A DNA stretch of 64,000 nt, taken from the NCBI GenBank assembly GCA_040007095.1, contig JBDTVS010000076.1, forward strand, positions 69,594-133,593, given 5' to 3'. A model generated the notes under the pieces. That model ran no database searches. It worked only from the letters and a program-made list of their open reading frames with translations, and was not told the DNA's origin. Position numbers and translations under genes: made by a program. The DNA comes from JBDTVS01 sp040007095. Its GTDB lineage: Bacteria > Acidobacteriota > Vicinamibacteria > Vicinamibacterales > CAVVIG01. Positions 59,542 to 64,000 of the stretch are shown here, one piece after another. Position 1 is the first letter of the stretch; each line of letters opens with the position of its first letter.

Positions 59542-61725
59542 TCATCGCTGAACGGCTCCGTGCTCGCGCTTCAGCGTCTCCAGAATCGATTCCACGCTCG
59601 CTTGCACGTCCGCATCGGTGAGCGTCCGATCCGCTGCCTGGAACGTCATCCTCACCGACAAGCTCACCGCGCCCTCAACGATTCCCTTACCCTGATAGCG
59701 GTCGAAAAACGTGACGGCGACCAGCGGCGCAGGCGTCGTCGCGCAAACCGCTTGAATGGTGTCACGAATGATCTCGGCAGGCAAGGTGTCGGCAACGACA
59801 ATCGACAGATCGCGAACGACAAACGGATACCGCGGCAACGACCGCGCGCCTCCGCTCACGGCTGCGGGGATCGCTGACAAGCGATCCAGGTCTATCTCCG
59901 CGACAAAGACACGATCTTGCCGCGGCAGCCCGCGCGCATCGGCTAGTCCCGGCAGGATCTGACCAAGGATTCCAATCGCGCTGCCGTCGCCGGCGAGGAC
60001 GGCGGCAGTCTGCCCTGGCACCAGAAAGGACTCGCGTGCGGGTTGACATCGCGCGGAGACGCCGAGCGCGCGACAGAGCTGCTCGACGACGCCTTTGATG
60101 TCGAAGAAATCGACCTCGCGCGATCCCCCCGACCAGTGGAGTGTCGTCGCGGATCCCGTCCACGCGATCGCAACCGCACGGGTCTCACCGGCGGCTGAAA
60201 ACTTCGTCCCCACCTCGAACAAGCCGACATCGTCACGACCGTGACGACGGTTGTGCGCGACCGCGTCGACCAGGCCCGGCAGCAGCGAGGGGCGCAGCGT
60301 ATCGAACTTGGCAGACAACGGGTTCGCCACGGCAATCGTAGCTGTGCCGCCTTCGCTGGCGAACGCGGCGGCGGCCGTCGATTCGATGATGCCGAAGGTG
60401 ATCGCTTCGGACAATCCGGCGGCGGTCAGGACGCGCCGCGCCAGTTGGTCGCGGCCGAGCCGCGGATCCGGGGCGGGGGCGGATGTCGTCACCACCGGGA
60501 AGGTTGCCGGCAGCTTGTCGAAGCCGTAGTGTCGTCCGACTTCCTCGACCAGGTCCACTTCGCGCTGAAGATCCACTCGAACCGTCGGCGCGACCACGCC
60601 CCACCCATCGGCAGTCGGCGTCACCAGCAGCCCGAGGCGCGACAGGATGCGCTCGACCTCGCGATCGGGCACATGCACGCCGAGTAGCGTCGCCAGTCGG
60701 GCGCGACGTAGAACCAGTCGGGTTGGCTCCCGGGTGCCGTCCTGCACGTCGACGAGGGGAGTCACCAAACCCCCTGCGCCAATCTGGTTCAGGAGCGCTT
60801 CGATTCGCCGCAGCGCGACCAGCGGTGCGTTGATGTCGGCGCCCCGCTCGAATCGGGAGGAGGCCTCGGTCTTCAGGCCGAGACGCTTGCTCGTGCGCCG
60901 GACCGACGAGGGTTTGAAATACGCACTCTCGAACGCCACCAGCCGCGTGGTCCCGGAGACCTCGGCCAGGCCTCCGCCCATGACTCCGGCGACAGCCTGA
61001 GCACGGTCCCTATCGGCGATCACGAGCATCTCCGCGTCGAGCCTTCGCTCCACGCCGTCCAGCGTCGTCAGCCGCTCGTCCGGCGCCGCTCGTCTGACCA
61101 GAATCTCCGGACCGGCCAGCTTTTCGAGGTCGAACGCGTGCGTGGGATGGCCCAACTCGATCAGCACGTAGTTGGTGATGTCGACAATGGAGCTGATCGA
61201 GCGGACGCCGGCCGCGTTCAGGCGTGCCGTCAGCCAGGCGGGCGACGGCCCCACCGCAACGTCGGCGATGCCGACCGCATAGCGCGGGCACAGGTCGGGG
61301 TCGTCGATGGTGATCTCGAAGCCACGTGGACCCACAACGCCCGGTACTTGAACGCCGGCATGCAGGCTTCGCCGGCCGCCCGCGTGATCTGCGGCCGATC
61401 GGATGACCGCGCCGTGTTGGTCCGGTTCGGACAACGCACCGATCCCACCGGCAGCCGAGTCGGCCGGGCCCGCGGCGGGGAACTGTGGCAGCCAGCCCGG
61501 CTTCAACGGCAGATCGTAAAGCGTCGAGACTTCGCGCGCCAGGCCGAGGACGCTGAGGCAGTCGGGGCGGTTGGCGGTAATTTCGAAGTCGATCACCGCG
61601 TCACCATCGCCGAATGGTTCAATGGCGGCGAGCTCGAAGCCACGCATGCCGAGGCCTTCGCCGATCTCCTCGGCCGACGCCGTCACGTCGACGAACTCAC
61701 GCAGCCATGAAACAAGTAGTCGCAT
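59542..61725 (-). CDS. pheT: Phenylalanyl-tRNA synthetase beta subunit, short form
   Basis: 727 aa; ATG 61725 directly follows the pheS stop (TAA ATG). Motifs: LLVSWLREFVDV, DFEITANRPDCLSVLGLAREV, SIVDITNYVLIELGHPTHAFD, LGLKTEASSRFERGADI and the C-terminal anticodon-binding FDX-like LPRYPFVVRDLSIVV. The N-terminal EMAP-like tRNA-binding domain of many bacterial PheT proteins is missing, since ITANRPD comes at about residue 50. An unusual insertion of about 50 residues, rich in Gly/Ala/Arg, precedes the B3/4 domain (PAAGPADSAAGGIG ... GVVGPRG). Confidence 0.93.
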   Translation of the reverse strand: MRLLVSWLREFVDVTASAEEIGEGLGMRGFELAAIEPFGDGDAVIDFEITANRPDCLSVLGLAREVSTLYDLPLKPGWLPQFPAAGPADSAAGGIGALSEPDQHGAVIRSAADHAGGRRSLHAGVQVPGVVGPRGFEITIDDPDLCPRYAVGIADVAVGPSPAWLTARLNAAGVRSISSIVDITNYVLIELGHPTHAFDLEKLAGPEILVRRAAPDERLTTLDGVERRLDAEMLVIADRDRAQAVAGVMGGGLAEVSGTTRLVAFESAYFKPSSVRRTSKRLGLKTEASSRFERGADINAPLVALRRIEALLNQIGAGGLVTPLVDVQDGTREPTRLVLRRARLATLLGVHVPDREVERILSRLGLLVTPTADGWGVVAPTVRVDLQREVDLVEEVGRHYGFDKLPATFPVVTTSAPAPDPRLGRDQLARRVLTAAGLSEAITFGIIESTAAAAFASEGGTATIAVANPLSAKFDTLRPSLLPGLVDAVAHNRRHGRDDVGLFEVGTKFSAAGETRAVAIAWTGSATTLHWSGGSREVDFFDIKGVVEQLCRALGVSARCQPARESFLVPGQTAAVLAGDGSAIGILGQILPGLADARGLPRQDRVFVAEIDLDRLSAIPAAVSGGARSLPRYPFVVRDLSIVVADTLPAEIIRDTIQAVCATTPAPLVAVTFFDRYQGKGIVEGAVSLSVRMTFQAADRTLTDADVQASVESILETLKREHGAVQR

Positions 61726-62787
61726 TTAGTAGGGAAACTGTTCCAGGAACCTCAAATCATTCTCGTAAAACAACCGGATGTCTTCGACCTGATAGCGCAG
61801 GATGGCGATGCGCTCGATACCGATGCCCCATGCGAAGCCGGTGAAGCGTTCCGGGTCGTATCCGACGGCCTCGAAGACGGCCGGATGCACCATGCCACAG
61901 CCGCCCAACTCGATCCAGCCGGTCTTCTTGCACATCTGACAGCCGGCGCCGTCGCACTGCCAGCAGCTGAAGTCGATTTCCGCGCTCGGCTCGGTATACG
62001 GGAAGAAGCTCGATCGGAAACGCACGCGCACGTCCGGCGAGAACATCTGGCGGGCGAATGCCAGCAGCGTCCCTTTGAGATCAGCGAGTGACAGGCCCTC
62101 ACCGACGGCGAGGCCTTCGATCTGTCCAAAGGCCGGCGAGTGCGTCAGATCCAGGTCGTCGCGGCGATACACGCGGCCGGGCACCACGATGCGAATCGGC
62201 GGCTGGTGCGCCTGCATGTAGCGAATCTGCATTGACGAGGTATGCGTACGCAGCAGCGTGCGCGGCAGGCCTCCGTCGAGGCCCGGCATCGGCGACCCGA
62301 GGTAGAGCGTGTCCTGCATGTCGCGCGCGGGATGCTCCGCCGGCATGTTCAACGCGTCGAAGCAATGCCATTCGTCCTCGACCTCCGGCCCTTCGACAAC
62401 GGCGAAGCCCATCCGCGTGAAGATCTCTTCCAGACGATCGCGGACCGTGGTGAGCGGATGGCGGCGGCCCAGCCGCGGCGCCCGTCCTGGCAGCGTGACG
62501 TCGACCGCGCCGGCCGGCATGCGATCGCGAGCGGATGACTCGTACTGCGTCCACCGCGCTTCGACCGCTTGCTTCAGCTCGTTGGCCCAGCGGCCAATCT
62601 GCTTCTTCTGATCGGGCGGCGCCGTCCCGATCATCTGCATCCACGACGAGACGATGCTGTGTTTGCGGCCGAGGAAGCGATCGCGCACGGCCTGGGCGTC
62701 CCGGGCGGACGCGGCACGCGCAAGGTCGGCGTCGAACGCTGCCAGCAGGTGCTGGACGGATTCTTGGCTAGGCAGGATGTCGGTCAT
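61726..62787 (-). CDS. pheS: Phenylalanyl-tRNA synthetase alpha subunit
   Basis: 353 aa. Motifs: GRRHPLTTVRDRLEEIFTRM, VVEGPEVEDEWHCFDALNMP, HPARDMQDTLYL, LLRTHTSSMQIRYMQ, PGRVYRRDDLDLTHSPAFGQ, the zinc-like CWQCDGAGCQMCKKTGWIEL and GIGIERIAILRYQVEDIR. Charges tRNA-Phe with the beta subunit. Length is typical. It ends directly before pheT. The gap to rplT (62788-62899) is short and shows no clear signal. Confidence 0.95.
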   Translation of the reverse strand: MTDILPSQESVQHLLAAFDADLARAASARDAQAVRDRFLGRKHSIVSSWMQMIGTAPPDQKKQIGRWANELKQAVEARWTQYESSARDRMPAGAVDVTLPGRAPRLGRRHPLTTVRDRLEEIFTRMGFAVVEGPEVEDEWHCFDALNMPAEHPARDMQDTLYLGSPMPGLDGGLPRTLLRTHTSSMQIRYMQAHQPPIRIVVPGRVYRRDDLDLTHSPAFGQIEGLAVGEGLSLADLKGTLLAFARQMFSPDVRVRFRSSFFPYTEPSAEIDFSCWQCDGAGCQMCKKTGWIELGGCGMVHPAVFEAVGYDPERFTGFAWGIGIERIAILRYQVEDIRLFYENDLRFLEQFPY

Positions 62788-62899
62788 GACCGTCAGACAT
62801 CGGCGCCGGACGCCGCCGACGCCTGGCCGTGGCCGGCGACATCACGTCGACCGATCCTGTGCCGAGGACAGCGGGCGCCCGACCGATGACTGTCGACTC

Positions 62900-63283
62900 T
62901 TACGCGCGGACCATGGGGGTGACGACGGTCTTGGCGGCCGACTTGGCCTGTTGGGCGAGCGTCGCGAACGCCGAGGGGCTCGCAATGGCCAACTCCGAGA
63001 GGCTCTTGCGATCCAATGTCACACCGGCATTCTTGAGACCGCTGATGAATTGACCGTAGGTGAGACCGTGCTCACGAGCGGCAGCGTTGATGCGAACCAC
63101 CCACAGGCGGCGGAAGTCGCGCTTCTTGCGGCGGCGGCCGACGAACGCATACTTGAGGGCCGTATCGACCGATTCTTTCGCGGCGCGGTACAGCTTGCTC
63201 TTGTTCGCGTAATACCCTTTGGCCAGGCCCAGTAATTTTTTTCGCTTGGCCCGCCGAACTGTTCCTCTTTTTACACGCGGCAT
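62900..63283 (-). CDS. rplT: 50S ribosomal protein L20
   Basis: 127 aa, MPRVKRGTVRRAKRKKLLGL to PMVRA. It has the full L20 pattern (GYYANKSKLYRAAKESVDTA, RRRKKRDFRRLWVVRINAAA, EHGLTYGQFISGLKNAGV). L20 is an early assembly protein of the large subunit and can repress its own operon. A C-terminal tail (SAAKTVVTPMVRA) is a little longer than usual. Start ATG at 63283. Confidence 0.96.
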   Translation of the reverse strand: MPRVKRGTVRRAKRKKLLGLAKGYYANKSKLYRAAKESVDTALKYAFVGRRRKKRDFRRLWVVRINAAAREHGLTYGQFISGLKNAGVTLDRKSLSELAIASPSAFATLAQQAKSAAKTVVTPMVRA

Positions 63284-63299
63284 TTCAAACTCCTACGCT

Positions 63300-63373
63300 C
63301 CGGTCAAGCCGGACACCTGCTCTTGTCCGGCTAAAGCCGGACACCTGCTCTTGCCGTCCGGCTTTGGCCGGAC
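63300..63373. repeat. Tandem CCGG hairpins between rpmI and rplT
   Basis: CCGG-TCAAG-CCGG (63300-63312), GTCCGGCT-AA-AGCCGGAC (63325-63342) and GTCCGGC-TTTG-GCCGGAC (63356-63373) are separated by two identical 13-nt spacers ACACCTGCTCTTG. The unit AGCCGGACACCTGCTCTTG occurs twice with a 28-nt period (63307 and 63335). It lies in the leader of rplT and could influence L35/L20 expression. The AA-loop core resembles the CT-GAA-AG palindromes at 24541-24707. Confidence 0.8.
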
Positions 63374-63432
63374 ACTACGCCTGTCTTCTTGCGCCAGTCT
63401 CGGTACGCCCGGCCAGCGACCATCCACCGGCG

Positions 63433-63645
63433 CTATTTGTACGGCAGCATGCGAGCCAGCTTGCGGGCATCGGCCTCGTGCACGGTCGTGGTTCCGCGCA
63501 GTGAGCGCTTGCGCTTCCTCGTCTTGTCGCCCAGGATGTGCTGCTTGAACGCCTTGCCCCGCAGAAACTTTCCACTCTTGGTCCGCTTGAAGCGTTTGGC
63601 GGCTCCGCGGTGTGTCTTCAGTTTGATTTTTTTCGCCTTCGCCAT
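63433..63645 (-). CDS. rpmI: 50S ribosomal protein L35
   Basis: 70 aa, MAKAKKIKLKTHRGAAKRFK ... TSKGKFLRGKAFKQHILGDK-like pattern (TKSGKFLRGKAFKQHILGDK) and ARMLPYK at the end. Standard length and composition for L35. It lies in the usual infC-rpmI-rplT order. Confidence 0.96.
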   Translation of the reverse strand: MAKAKKIKLKTHRGAAKRFKRTKSGKFLRGKAFKQHILGDKTRKRKRSLRGTTTVHEADARKLARMLPYK

Positions 63646-63722
63646 TCCGTCCTCAACATATTAGCCACCGAGTAAAACTGACGCGTGCCTGTTCCCGGTG
63701 TGCTCGGTGGTGGTCTTCTGCG

Positions 63723-64000
63723 CTATCTCGCGGCCGGCGGCGGCGCGGGCTGCTTCGATTTGCCGCCACCCGATTGCGGGCGCCGGCTCAGAATCGTGTG
63801 CATCTGGTTGCCTTCCATCCGAGGCATCGTCTCCGCGACGGCGACCTCGGACAGCTCCTCGACGAGGCGCTCCAAAATGCGGCGACCGATTTCCGGGTGT
63901 GCCATCTCGCGGCCCCGGAAGAAGATCGTCGCCTTGACCTTGTCGCCGTCCTCGAGGAAGCGCTCGATGTGCTTCTTCTTGAACTGGTAGTCGTGCTCGT
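63723..64000 (-). CDS. infC: Translation initiation factor IF-3 (5' end beyond right edge)
   Basis: About 92 codons of the C-terminal domain, ending at the TAG at 63723. Visible: YQFKKKHIERFLEDGDKVKA, TIFFRGREMAHPEIGRRILE, RLVEELSEVAVAETMPRMEG and NQMHTILSRRPQSGGG, then a Lys/Pro/Ala tail. IF-3 keeps 30S subunits free and checks start codons. IF-3 normally uses a rare start codon that autoregulates it, but the start is outside the window. Confidence 0.93.
   Translation of the reverse strand, partial: EHDYQFKKKHIERFLEDGDKVKATIFFRGREMAHPEIGRRILERLVEELSEVAVAETMPRMEGNQMHTILSRRPQSGGGKSKQPAPPPAAR

Noticed and set aside
1..64000. CRISPR arrays and cas genes
   Set aside because: No regularly spaced direct repeats with unique spacers were seen; the periodic tracts found have 8 to 28 bp periods and no cas-like genes.

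Overview
This 64 kb, GC-rich window looks like the chromosome of a soil-type Acidobacteriota (Vicinamibacteria / subgroup 6-like). That placement is inferred, not proved. It rests on several copies of secreted PSD-type c-type cytochrome genes paired with DUF1552 genes, a large Oar-like TonB-dependent receptor with an N-terminal carboxypeptidase-regulatory domain, many paralogous secreted proteins of unknown function, ankyrin and VOC proteins with signal peptides, and the block infC-rpmI-rplT-pheS-pheT-(zapB-like)-zapA-6S RNA-rny-thiL.

Layout. 1-5915 (minus): a tightly packed set of secreted proteins made of three recurring families, called A, B and MBL here, arranged as A-B-MBL-B-MBL-A. 6159-8095: a multicopper oxidase divergent from an NsrR-like Rrf2 regulator, with a palindrome between them. 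8193-11988 (plus): a secreted TPR-like protein, a secreted protein with a GRPH motif and a tannase/feruloyl esterase. 12267-20664 (minus): a TonB-dependent receptor, then an overlapping ankyrin, PSD cytochrome and DUF1552 cassette. 20955-24208 (plus): a di-haem peroxidase, an OmpA-like protein and a two-domain VOC protein. 24209-30745: palindrome-rich DNA, an NlpC/P60-like protein, a 5'-nucleotidase, a LysR regulator and a MetE-like protein. 30824-36998 (plus): a second ankyrin, PSD cytochrome and DUF1552 cassette in which the ankyrin protein is fused to two VOC domains.

37000-42470 is a degraded, partly AT-richer island. It holds remnants of a sensor-type N-terminus, a frameshifted CtaG, a C-terminal UvrA piece, a group II intron with a broken maturase start, an alpha/beta hydrolase and an effector-associated-like piece. 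Intact genes within it are an outer-membrane beta-barrel protein and a class II Fic protein. The right third is core genome: tmRNA, a GAF protein, a lytic transglycosylase, an aminotransferase, an outer-membrane protein, CstA, a heterodimeric ABC exporter pair, a 3D-domain protein, a DUF2062 protein, thiL, rny, a 6S RNA candidate, zapA, a zapB-like gene, pheT, pheS, rplT, rpmI and infC (cut by the right edge).

Main message. The strongest candidate for an undescribed system is the three-gene cassette of secreted ankyrin protein, PSD cytochrome and DUF1552 protein. It occurs twice on opposite strands, and every gene junction overlaps by 1 to 4 nt. With the nearby TonB receptor, di-haem peroxidase and VOC proteins it suggests a coordinated periplasmic oxidative process, perhaps on aromatic or plant-derived substrates. 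That role is inference; no substrate can be read from the sequence.
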